From: Pseudomonas gingeri
GTDB lineage: Bacteria > Pseudomonadota > Gammaproteobacteria > Pseudomonadales > Pseudomonadaceae
Length of the DNA: 64,000 nt
Assembly: GCF_013386165.1 (NCBI RefSeq)
Contig: NZ_JACAOS010000001.1
Location: 237,476-301,475, forward strand
Direction of reading: 5' to 3'
Shown: piece by piece, positions 36,398-43,749 of the stretch
Position numbering within the stretch: the first letter of the stretch is position 1
Layout: the number at the start of each line of letters is the position of its first letter
The notes under the pieces: generated by a model
The model's database searches: none
The model's input: the letters and a program-made list of their open reading frames with translations, nothing else
Told to the model about the DNA's origin: nothing
Position numbers and translations under genes: made by a program

Positions 36398-36712
36398 ATG
36401 ATCATCCTTGGCCATGCGGCCAGCGCAATATAAGCAGGATGATAGGGTAAGGCTCACGGTGTTCGAAACTGTTAGAAGTGACAGTTTTATAGAGTTAAAT
36501 GCAATAAGCCAATGCCTCATTATTTCTTCTGGCCCGGCTCAAGCAAGAAAAGCGCTACAGTAGGAAAGGCGCGTGAACGCTTATATGTACCTGCGTCTTA
36601 AGAGTGAAAGCAACTCGGCCCGCAGTGCGAAAAAGACTGCATCTGTTCCATAGGTTGAGTGGCGATACCTGCTCCCGCATGGTCGTGCGGAAACAGGTTG
36701 GCTTTCAGTTCA
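36398..36712. other. Spacer between the metzincin and DUF6124-like gene B
   Basis: The metzincin promoter region with its dyad at 36467-36486; an AT-rich tract (TTAACTCTATAAA on the minus strand) abuts the dyad much as at the TcB gene. The stretch 36540-36712 shows nothing I can name. Confidence 0.5.
36467..36486 (-). promoter_or_regulatory. Lux-box-like dyad before the metzincin gene
   Basis: Minus strand ACTGTCACTTCTAACAGT (36485-36468) keeps CT-N12-AG with one arm mismatch. It lies 70 bases before the chosen ATG. Confidence 0.6.
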
Positions 36713-37033
36713 TCAGGCAATTGCCACTGATTGCCCGTCGAGTAGCTCATCCATTTCCTGTTGAGCCATATCGATCAGGTGCACCGCGCCCAACGCGAGT
36801 TTGCGCTGTGGGCCTTGGAGATTGTCCGCCGATTCGTAGGCCGTCGCCGAGGCGCACTGGAGGAGTTCGTAGATATGGACCAGGGTGTCTTCGGTGCTGC
36901 GTGCCGGTGTTTTCCGGGGCCGATTCTGGGACGGCAGCAGTTCGTAATGAGCCAAGGCGCGCTCGGCGGCGAGTTTGAATGCGGGGGAGTTGAGGTCTTC
37001 CGCACAAGGCGGATTGGGGGTGATCTTGAACAT
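36713..37033 (-). CDS. Small DUF6124-like protein, copy B
   Basis: A 106-residue protein (MFKITPNPPCAEDLNSPAFK...) that differs from copy A at only a few positions (for example LPSQNRPRKTPARSTEDT against LPPHNRPRKKPGRSTEDT, and the last residues). The ATG is at 37031-37033; a longer in-frame reading would run through the conserved non-coding leader and is not credible. Function is unknown. Copies A and B flank the metzincin gene as direct repeats, together with their leaders, which could allow excision of the protease by recombination. Confidence 0.8.
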   Translation of the reverse strand: MFKITPNPPCAEDLNSPAFKLAAERALAHYELLPSQNRPRKTPARSTEDTLVHIYELLQCASATAYESADNLQGPQRKLALGAVHLIDMAQQEMDELLDGQSVAIA

Positions 37034-37352
37034 GGTGTATCCCTTTTGATGAGTTGGGACCGTCACCGTTCGCTTGCACGCGAATGAGGGTGGCGGTCGT
37101 ACGCAGGTGTGCAAGACCGGGGCAAAAGGTAAACCCGGCAGATCCGAAGATCTCCCGCGCACGTCCGCCATAACACGATATTTCAGGCGTAAAAAACCTG
37201 AAAGTATTTGGCGTGGCGTGCCTTTTGTCAGTCCGGACTTGCACGTCCGTATCACCGAATTTGCGGCGACACTGTGCAGACTAGTCGCCGGTCCTGACAG
37301 GCGCAACGGGTTGGGATTTTCTAGGAAATTTCAGTCAAGTGAAAGGGAATAG
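37034..37352 (-). other. Conserved long leader of DUF6124-like gene B (candidate structured RNA)
   Basis: Same blocks in the same order as the copy A leader, including the UUCG hairpin AGATCTTCGGATCT and GGTGATACGGACGTGCAAGT, but with different spacer sequences. That makes block conservation more telling than simple recent duplication. Confidence 0.5.
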
Positions 37353-37416
37353 TCGTCACTAATGCTCTGTCGGCGCAGGTCTGAACGCATTTTCTGCCGG
37401 TAATACCATTGATCGG

Positions 37417-37436
37417 CACTGTCATTTCTGACAGTA
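37417..37436 (+). promoter_or_regulatory. Lux-box-like dyad before TcC3
   Basis: ACTGTCATTTCTGACAGT (37418-37435), perfect 7-bp arms and CT-N12-AG, 59 bases before the TcC3 ATG. Confidence 0.65.
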
Positions 37437-37494
37437 GCCGGCAACGTGTATCAGGTGCTTAGTGAGTGTAGGCATCAAACGTGGAGTTCAGGTC

Positions 37495-40314
37495 ATGCCA
37501 GTTCTGGCGGCGGGGATTCACACTCACACACCGACGCTGACGGTCACCGATCCCCGTGGGCTGGTTGTGCGTTCGGTAGGTTATTGTCGTTCCGTTGCGG
37601 GCGCTGAGCCTGAAGAGCGGATCAACCGCAGTGCTTATGACGCGATGGGGCGCTTGGTCGAGCAATGGGACCCCAGGCTATGGGGGCTTAGTGCGGAAGA
37701 TGCCGTGGCGCCTCCCAACCTGATCAATCGTTACTCACTGTCCGGGAAGGTATTGGGTTCGCTCAGCGTCGATGCCGGCGAGCGAATCAGCTTGTTCGGC
37801 GATGGGGATCAGTTAGTACAGGCCTGGGACAGTCGGCGCACTGAGCGGCGGGTTGAGTACGACGAGCTGTTGCGCCCCGTGGCGATCTTTGAGCAAGGCG
37901 AAGGTGAAGCTGCGCGTTGTACCGAGCTTTATGAATATGCCGACGCCAGCGCCGATTTCGCCGCTCACAACCAGTGCGGCCAATTGATCCGTCATGACGA
38001 TCCGGCAGGCACTTTGGCCGTGAATGATTTTGCCTTGATCGGCGGCGTGCTTGAGCAGACCCAACGTTTTTTGAGTTCGCTGGAAATACCGGATTGGCCG
38101 CAAGGGCTGCCGGAGCGGGATGCGCTGCTGGAGCCGGTGGCGCAAGCGGCAACTACCGCTACGCACTTCAATCCACTGGGCGATGTGCTGGAACAGACCG
38201 ATGCCAAGAGCAACCGGCAACAGTTCGACTACACCTTCGACGGTCAACTGTTCGCCACTCACCTGCAACTCAGCGCTCAAACAACGGCGCAGACCCTGGT
38301 CAGCAATATCCACTACAACGCCTACGGCCAGGTTGAACAGGAAACCGCCGGTAACGGAGTGGTCAGTACACTGACCTATCGTCCTGAAGATGGTCGTCTG
38401 ACCCGGCTTCAGGCCCGACTTGGAACTGACGCGGCGCTGCAAGACCTGCATTACGAGTACGATCCGGTAGGCAATGTGCTGAGCATTGAAGACGCCGCCT
38501 TGCCGATTCGTTATTTCGCCAACCAGCGCGTTGAGCCGATCAAGCAGTATGACTATGACAGCCTCTACCAACTGATCATGGCGACTGGTTGGGAGGCGGG
38601 CAGCGCCAGTCGAGGGCCTGCGTTCAATCGCTTTGATGATCCGGGGGCTGTCGCCAATTACCAGCAAACCTACCGTTATGACGCAGGCGGGAATTTGTTG
38701 GAGTTGGTGCATGTCGGCCCGCAAAGCCATAGCCGCAAACTGACGGCAGCTCGCTACAGTAACCGTTGTTTACCCGAGCAGAATGACCGGCCTCCCACTG
38801 AGGAAGAGATCGCCGCCGCGTTTGATGGAAACGGTAACTTGCTGGACCTGCAACCGGGTCAGGCGATGAGCTGGGACTTGCGCAATCAGTTGCGCGAGGT
38901 GCGACCGGTTGAGCGTGAGAGTTCCGACGATGATCTTGAGGTGTATCTGTACGGTGGCGATGGGATGCGGAGACGTAAGGTCCGCTCGACCCGGACCAGC
39001 GCTCGTTCGCTGATATCGGAAGTCCGCTACTTGCCGGGTCTTGAAATCCGTACCCGCGAAGGCTCGGGCGAAGTGTTGCAGGTGATCTGCGTCCAGGCCG
39101 GACGCAGCGCCATGCAGGTGTTGCACTGGGAAAGCACGCCGCCATCCGGCATCGCCAACGATCAATATCGCTACAACCTGACCGATCACCTGGGTTCCAG
39201 CAGCCTGGAGCTGGATGGCGAGGCCGCAGTGATCAGCCAGGAAACCTATCACCCCTACGGCAGCACGGCCTGGTTTGCTGGGCGCAGTGAAGTTGAGGCG
39301 GGTTACAAGACCGTGCATTACTCAGGCAAGGAGCGGGACGCGACGGGGCTTTATTATTATGGACTTCGCTATTATGCACCGTGGCTACAGAGATGGATCA
39401 ATCCTGATCCCGGCGGTGGTATAGATGGTTTGAATGTCTATCGGTCTCTTCGAAATAGTCCTGTGCAGTATATGGATCCTCAAGGACTGGCCCCAATAAA
39501 ACCTAAGGATGCCTCAGGTACGTTGTCTGGTGATAATGAGGACGATGATGGGTCGCTTTTAACTGAGGAGAAAACAGTCTCGATTTCCGATACGATTGAA
39601 CAATCTCCTTTTTATTCTGAGGAAATCATGGACTACTCATCTACTGGTGCTGCCCAAGAGAGTGGTCGCGTTCGTTATAAAGACCTCCACCTTGAAGATC
39701 GCCTGCGAAAACTTGATCGGGTACGATTTTCCGACAGAAAGATAGCCTTCCACGTAACGCATGAAATAGGCTCGGCGCCTGGATTGATCAGAACTGACAT
39801 ACGGACGACGTCAGGAGATGATGCGGGGCTCTTTGAGAATACTTATTCTCCGCGCGAATGGATTTTTCAAGAAAACTATAGAGAACCTGCCGCAGGAACC
39901 CATTTCTTTGCAAACGATATTGTCAGGCGTCAATTCAGACTGGTCTCTAAAATAGGCGGATTTGAAAATAGCAGACCTGAGAAAATTATCCGAAAACACG
40001 TTCTCAACTATAAGACGACAAAAGAAACTTCCGGTTTGAAAAGTGGTTCCCCGGAAATGCTCAAGGTGTTTATGGAAAGAACGCCTAACGGCAGGAGTAC
40101 AGCGAGAATTTTAGAAGACTTTGGTTTGCGTGCAGTTCGTGTGGAGCGACTTGATCAGGGCGGGACTGATTTTCACGTATATGTTGAACCCAAAGACTCC
40201 ATGGCCGCGTTGGCATGGAAATCGACCGTGGCACGGATTACCGAGTCCCGTTTGGGGAAAACCAGGAGTTTGCTTAACAACCCAGGTGCTGCTCGCTTGG
40301 ATAAAACACGATAA
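37495..40314 (+). CDS. tccC: TcC/RHS-core toxin 3 with unrecognised warhead
   Basis: TcC subunit of 939 residues, ATG at 37495 with GTGGAG upstream. The first 660 or so residues closely match TcC1, 2 and 4, ending YYYGLRYYAPWLQRWINPDP and GLNVYRSLRNSP. The tail (about 665-939) has no family I recognise. It begins with an acidic Ser-rich stretch (DNEDDDGSLLTEEKTVSISD), followed by an alpha+beta region (RFSDRKIAFHVTHEIGSAPG, YREPAAGTHFFANDIVRRQF) and a basic end (ARITESRLGKTRSLLNNPG). By position it should be the cytotoxic payload released inside the cocoon, but no catalytic motif is evident. Tail DNA is AT-richer than the shared part, as in the other TcC genes. Confidence 0.9.
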   Translation: MPVLAAGIHTHTPTLTVTDPRGLVVRSVGYCRSVAGAEPEERINRSAYDAMGRLVEQWDPRLWGLSAEDAVAPPNLINRYSLSGKVLGSLSVDAGERISLFGDGDQLVQAWDSRRTERRVEYDELLRPVAIFEQGEGEAARCTELYEYADASADFAAHNQCGQLIRHDDPAGTLAVNDFALIGGVLEQTQRFLSSLEIPDWPQGLPERDALLEPVAQAATTATHFNPLGDVLEQTDAKSNRQQFDYTFDGQLFATHLQLSAQTTAQTLVSNIHYNAYGQVEQETAGNGVVSTLTYRPEDGRLTRLQARLGTDAALQDLHYEYDPVGNVLSIEDAALPIRYFANQRVEPIKQYDYDSLYQLIMATGWEAGSASRGPAFNRFDDPGAVANYQQTYRYDAGGNLLELVHVGPQSHSRKLTAARYSNRCLPEQNDRPPTEEEIAAAFDGNGNLLDLQPGQAMSWDLRNQLREVRPVERESSDDDLEVYLYGGDGMRRRKVRSTRTSARSLISEVRYLPGLEIRTREGSGEVLQVICVQAGRSAMQVLHWESTPPSGIANDQYRYNLTDHLGSSSLELDGEAAVISQETYHPYGSTAWFAGRSEVEAGYKTVHYSGKERDATGLYYYGLRYYAPWLQRWINPDPGGGIDGLNVYRSLRNSPVQYMDPQGLAPIKPKDASGTLSGDNEDDDGSLLTEEKTVSISDTIEQSPFYSEEIMDYSSTGAAQESGRVRYKDLHLEDRLRKLDRVRFSDRKIAFHVTHEIGSAPGLIRTDIRTTSGDDAGLFENTYSPREWIFQENYREPAAGTHFFANDIVRRQFRLVSKIGGFENSRPEKIIRKHVLNYKTTKETSGLKSGSPEMLKVFMERTPNGRSTARILEDFGLRAVRVERLDQGGTDFHVYVEPKDSMAALAWKSTVARITESRLGKTRSLLNNPGAARLDKTR

Positions 40315-40443
40315 TTTTTCTGAACTCTACTGACCAGCAGGCATTGAAATATCATCTGACGCAGACACTCGCCCGGCACTTGCGCCTTTACCCGTGAATC
40401 GGCGATCCAGAGTGATGCTGGCTTTGTGTCGAGCGGACTTGTC

Positions 40444-40554
40444 CTAAGGGAGCGAGGGCAGGAGGCGAGCAATGGGGTTGACGTGCGGATCGTCACTCAA
40501 TGGCAGGTCATAGTGCGCGAAAGCACGTTGGGTAGCAGTGTTGAAGGGCGGCAT
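40444..40554 (-). pseudogene. Truncated, diverged DUF6124-like remnant
   Basis: A 36-codon minus-strand reading frame contains PPFNTATQRAFAHYDL, which lines up with SPAFKLAAERAFAHYEL of the intact copies. The N-terminal MFKITPNPP and all of the helical C-terminal part are missing. Its place after TcC3 matches copy A after TcC2. Confidence 0.6.
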
Positions 40555-40586
40555 TTCAGACTGGGATGCGGGGAACCATTGATCGG

Positions 40587-40606
40587 CCCTGTCATTTCTG
40601 ACAGTA
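40587..40606 (+). promoter_or_regulatory. Lux-box-like dyad before TcC4
   Basis: CCTGTCATTTCTGACAGT (40588-40605) fits CT-N12-AG and lies 59 bases before the TcC4 ATG; only the outermost base pair of the dyad is changed. Confidence 0.65.
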
Positions 40607-40664
40607 GCCGACAGCGTCGATCAGGCGTTTAGTTAACGCAGGCATCAACTGCGGAGTTCAGACC

Positions 40665-43520
40665 ATGCCGATTCTGGCGGCGGGGATTCACACTCACACA
40701 CCGAGGTTGACGGTCACCGATCCTCGTGGGTTGGTTGTGCGTTCGGTGGGTTACTGTCGTTCCATAGAGGGGAGTGAGCCTGAAGAGCGGGTCAATCGCA
40801 GTGCTTATGACGCCATGGGGCGTTTGGTCGAGCAGTCGGATCCGAGGTTGTGGGCGCTCAGTGGGGAAGATGCCGTAGCGCCGTCTAATCTGGTTAACCG
40901 TTATTCGTTGTCAGGGAAGGTCCTGGGTTCGCTCAGCGTCGATGCCGGCGAGCGAATCAGCCTGTTCGGCGATGGCGACCAGTTGGTCCAGACCTGGGAT
41001 AGCCGGGGTAGCGAGCGACAGATTGAGTACGACAATCTGTTGCGCCTTGTAGCAATCTTTGAGCAGGGCGAAGACCATGCACCGCGCTGCACTGAGTGTT
41101 ATGACTATGCCGATGCCAGCGCCGATCTCGCCACTCACAACCAGTGTGGCCAACTGATCCGCCACGACGATCCAACAGGCACCTTGACGTTGGACGAGTA
41201 CGCCTTGACCGGCGGCGTGCTTGAGCAGACCCAGCGGTTTTTGAGTGCGCTGGAAATACCGGATTGGCCCCAAGCATTGCCGGCGCGAGATGCACTGCTG
41301 GAGCCCGTGGCGCAAGCGGCGACCAGCTCCACACACTTCAATCCGCTGGGCGATGTGCTGGAACAGACCGATGCCAAGGGCAACCGGCAACAGTTCGACT
41401 ACACCTTCGACGGTCAGTTGCTTGCCACTCACCTGCAACTCAGCGCTCAAACAACGGCGAAGACCCTGGTCAGCGACATCCACTACAACGCCTACGGCCA
41501 GGTTGAACAGGAAACCGCCGGTAACGGCGTGATCAGCACGCTGGCCTACCGAGCCGAAGACGGCCGTCTGCTTCGGCTTCAAGCTCGGAATGGAACTGCA
41601 GCGGCGCTGCAAGACCTACGTTACAGCTACGATCCGGTCGGCAATGTGCTGAGCATTGAAGATGCAGCCTTGCCGATTCGTTATTTCGCCAACCAGCGGG
41701 TTGAGCCGAAAAAGCAGTATGACTATGACAGTCTTTACCAGTTGATCAAGGCGACCGGTTGGGAGGCGGGCACCGCTAGTCGAGGACCGGATTTCAATCG
41801 TTTCGACGACCCGGGTGCAGTTGCCAATTACCAGCAAACCTACCGCTATGACGCCGGTGGGAATTTGCTGGAATTGATCCATGTCGGCCCGCAAAGCCAC
41901 AGCCGCAAACTGACGGCGGCTCGCTACAGCAATCGTTGCCTGCATGAACAGGATGGTCGGCCTCCCGCTGAGGAAGAGATTGCCGCTGCGTTTGATGGCA
42001 ACGGCAACTTACTGGGCTTGCAACCGGGGCAGGCGATGAGCTGGGACTTGCGCAATCAGTTGCGCGAGGTGCGACCGGTTGAGCGTGAAAGTGCGGACGA
42101 TGATCTCGAACTGTACGTGTACGACGGCGATGGTATGCGGCGACGCAAGGTCCGCACGACCCAGACCAACGCTCGTGCGTTGCTCTCTGAAGTTCGCTAC
42201 TTGCCGGGCCTGGAAATCCGCACCCGCGAAGGTACTGGCGAAGTGTTGCAGGTGATTTGCGTCCAGGCTGGGCGCAGCGCCATGCAGATATTGCACTGGG
42301 AAACAGCGCCACCGTCCGGCATCGCCAATGATCAATATCGTTACAACCTGACTGACCATCTGGGTTCCAGCAGCCTTGAGTTGGATGGCGAGGCGGCGGT
42401 GATCAGTCAGGAAACCTATCACCCCTACGGCAGCACGGCGTGGTTTGCCGGGCGAAGTGAGGTGGAAGCGAGTTACAAGACCGTGCGTTACTCGGGCAAG
42501 GAACGGGATGCGACGGGGCTTTATTATTATGGATTCAGGTATTACGCACCTTGGTTACAGCGGTGGATCAATCCGGATCCTGCTGGGGGCGTGGATGGCT
42601 TGAATTTATATGCATTTGTTCGAGGGAGTCCTACTAGTCGTATTGATCAAAGCGGGTTATGGGGCATGGATGATCAGCAGCTCCAGCATTTTCGAGCGAA
42701 TCCGCCTGCGGCAATCCCCGAAGGGCAAGAAACTCACTTGTATGCTGCACAAATGAATCAACAGATTGCCGCTAATGGTCTGGACGAGTTTGCCCCTTTA
42801 GAGCAAGTCGCGGTAACGGATGCATTATTCGAAGCACCTTCTGTGTTGAGGGACGCCCAGTTAATGCTGGAACAACATCCCAATTTAAGTGCGTCCCTCA
42901 TGAAGGATTTTTTTGGCGAGGATTACCTCAAGGAGCGCTCAACCATTATCCATACATGGGCGAGGACAGAGAGGCTCCTAAGGCAATACCACAATACTGG
43001 ATTTGGTCGGGGTAAATTTGTCAGGACCAGTGGGGGTAATGGCGGCACAGGATGGATCCATCCAGAAGATCGTTCAGGGCACATATTTATTCCCGACGGC
43101 TTTATGGGTGAATTTGATTTCAATAGAGTCATTACACTCATTCATGAAGTGAGCCACCTCTCTCGCGTCAATCGATTTGTCGGTGTGGGGGCGGCTACCC
43201 GAGATTTTTATTATCTGACCAGTGATTTGTTGTTGTCACTGCAGCGCGCTGCTGATATTGCTGGGCAGGGAAATGCAAAGGTGTCAGACCTAGAACTTAC
43301 TGCTAAGGGATTTGTCGCGGAGGCTAATGAATGGGCGGGAATAACATCGACTACGGCGAGCTTTGATGAGTTTATGGCTGTCATTTATCATAATGTAACG
43401 CCGGGCTTGCGGTCTCATATGGCTGCCCGTAATGCAGATAGTGTTGCAGTGGCCGCTATGATGATGAGCGTTGCTTACAAGGCTCTGCATTTCACCCCCG
43501 ATCCCACCCACGGCGGATAG
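40665..43520 (+). CDS. tccC: TcC/RHS-core toxin 4 with zinc-protease-like warhead
   Basis: TcC subunit of 951 residues, ATG at 40665 with GCGGAG upstream. The shared RHS part runs to the core YYYGFRYYAPWLQRWINPDP and GLNLYAFVRGSP. The tail (about 665-951) contains VITLIHEVSHLSRVNRFVGV with an HExxH zinc-binding signature (H827, E828, H831), followed by GAATRDFYYL, where Asp847 could serve as third zinc ligand as in aspzincin (M35-like) proteases. The spacing from the second His (16 residues) is longer than in classic M35 enzymes, so the family assignment is tentative. The last codons (PDPTHGG) fall in a sequence repeated near the algA terminator. Confidence 0.88.
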   Translation: MPILAAGIHTHTPRLTVTDPRGLVVRSVGYCRSIEGSEPEERVNRSAYDAMGRLVEQSDPRLWALSGEDAVAPSNLVNRYSLSGKVLGSLSVDAGERISLFGDGDQLVQTWDSRGSERQIEYDNLLRLVAIFEQGEDHAPRCTECYDYADASADLATHNQCGQLIRHDDPTGTLTLDEYALTGGVLEQTQRFLSALEIPDWPQALPARDALLEPVAQAATSSTHFNPLGDVLEQTDAKGNRQQFDYTFDGQLLATHLQLSAQTTAKTLVSDIHYNAYGQVEQETAGNGVISTLAYRAEDGRLLRLQARNGTAAALQDLRYSYDPVGNVLSIEDAALPIRYFANQRVEPKKQYDYDSLYQLIKATGWEAGTASRGPDFNRFDDPGAVANYQQTYRYDAGGNLLELIHVGPQSHSRKLTAARYSNRCLHEQDGRPPAEEEIAAAFDGNGNLLGLQPGQAMSWDLRNQLREVRPVERESADDDLELYVYDGDGMRRRKVRTTQTNARALLSEVRYLPGLEIRTREGTGEVLQVICVQAGRSAMQILHWETAPPSGIANDQYRYNLTDHLGSSSLELDGEAAVISQETYHPYGSTAWFAGRSEVEASYKTVRYSGKERDATGLYYYGFRYYAPWLQRWINPDPAGGVDGLNLYAFVRGSPTSRIDQSGLWGMDDQQLQHFRANPPAAIPEGQETHLYAAQMNQQIAANGLDEFAPLEQVAVTDALFEAPSVLRDAQLMLEQHPNLSASLMKDFFGEDYLKERSTIIHTWARTERLLRQYHNTGFGRGKFVRTSGGNGGTGWIHPEDRSGHIFIPDGFMGEFDFNRVITLIHEVSHLSRVNRFVGVGAATRDFYYLTSDLLLSLQRAADIAGQGNAKVSDLELTAKGFVAEANEWAGITSTTASFDEFMAVIYHNVTPGLRSHMAARNADSVAVAAMMMSVAYKALHFTPDPTHGG

Positions 43521-43553
43521 GGGATGCAGCCAGCAGAGGTAACCATTTATCGG

Positions 43554-43572
43554 TACTGTCATTTTGACAGTG
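43554..43572 (+). promoter_or_regulatory. Orphan lux-box-like dyad with shortened centre
   Basis: ACTGTCATTTTGACAGT (43555-43571) keeps perfect arms but has one centre base fewer (CT-N11-AG). The following GGCCGATGGCGTGG resembles the TcC leaders, yet no gene follows; a REP and the algA terminator come next. Confidence 0.55.
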
Positions 43573-43613
43573 GCCGATGGCGTGGTCATCGAGAGCACGG
43601 GCGTCCTGGCGGA

Positions 43614-43643
43614 CGCCATCGCCAGCAAGCTGGCTCCTACAGG
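43614..43643. repeat. Single REP element
   Basis: GCCATCGCCAGCAAGCTGGC and TCCTACAGG form one REP without an inverted partner nearby. It lies between the orphan dyad and the alginate-operon terminator. Confidence 0.75.
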
Positions 43644-43673
43644 GGGCTGTGTTGTGCCGGGGAGATGGGGGGC

Positions 43674-43734
43674 AAAAAAAGCCCCCGACCCCACCCGCCG
43701 CGGATAGGGGGGACGCAGCGAGCGGGGCGGGGGC
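43674..43734 (-). terminator. Rho-independent terminator of the alginate operon
   Basis: On the minus strand GCCCCCGCCCC pairs with GGGGTCGGGGGC (one bulged base) around a 38-base loop region and is followed by seven T residues. It lies 15 bases after the algA stop, and no other terminator is visible within the operon. Confidence 0.8.
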
Positions 43735-43749
43735 CAAGAGAACGCGGGG

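Larger units (their letters stand above)
40315..40664. other. Spacer between TcC3 and TcC4
   Basis: Holds an eroded DUF6124-like remnant on the minus strand (40444-40554) and the TcC4 dyad and leader (40587-40664). Nothing else is visible. Confidence 0.6.

Noticed and set aside
33606..37033. DUF6124-like proteins as immunity proteins for the TcC toxins
   Set aside because: They are almost identical beside different warheads, and Tc toxins act on eukaryotic cells, so specific immunity is neither expected nor supported.
33927..37033. Composite transposon made of the two DUF6124 repeats around the metzincin
   Set aside because: The repeats carry no transposase and no terminal inverted repeats or target duplications; recombination between direct repeats is possible, but there is no sign of a transposon.
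36713..37306. Longer version (197 residues) of DUF6124-like copy B
   Set aside because: The extra N-terminus is a translation of the conserved leader and has no counterpart in copy A.
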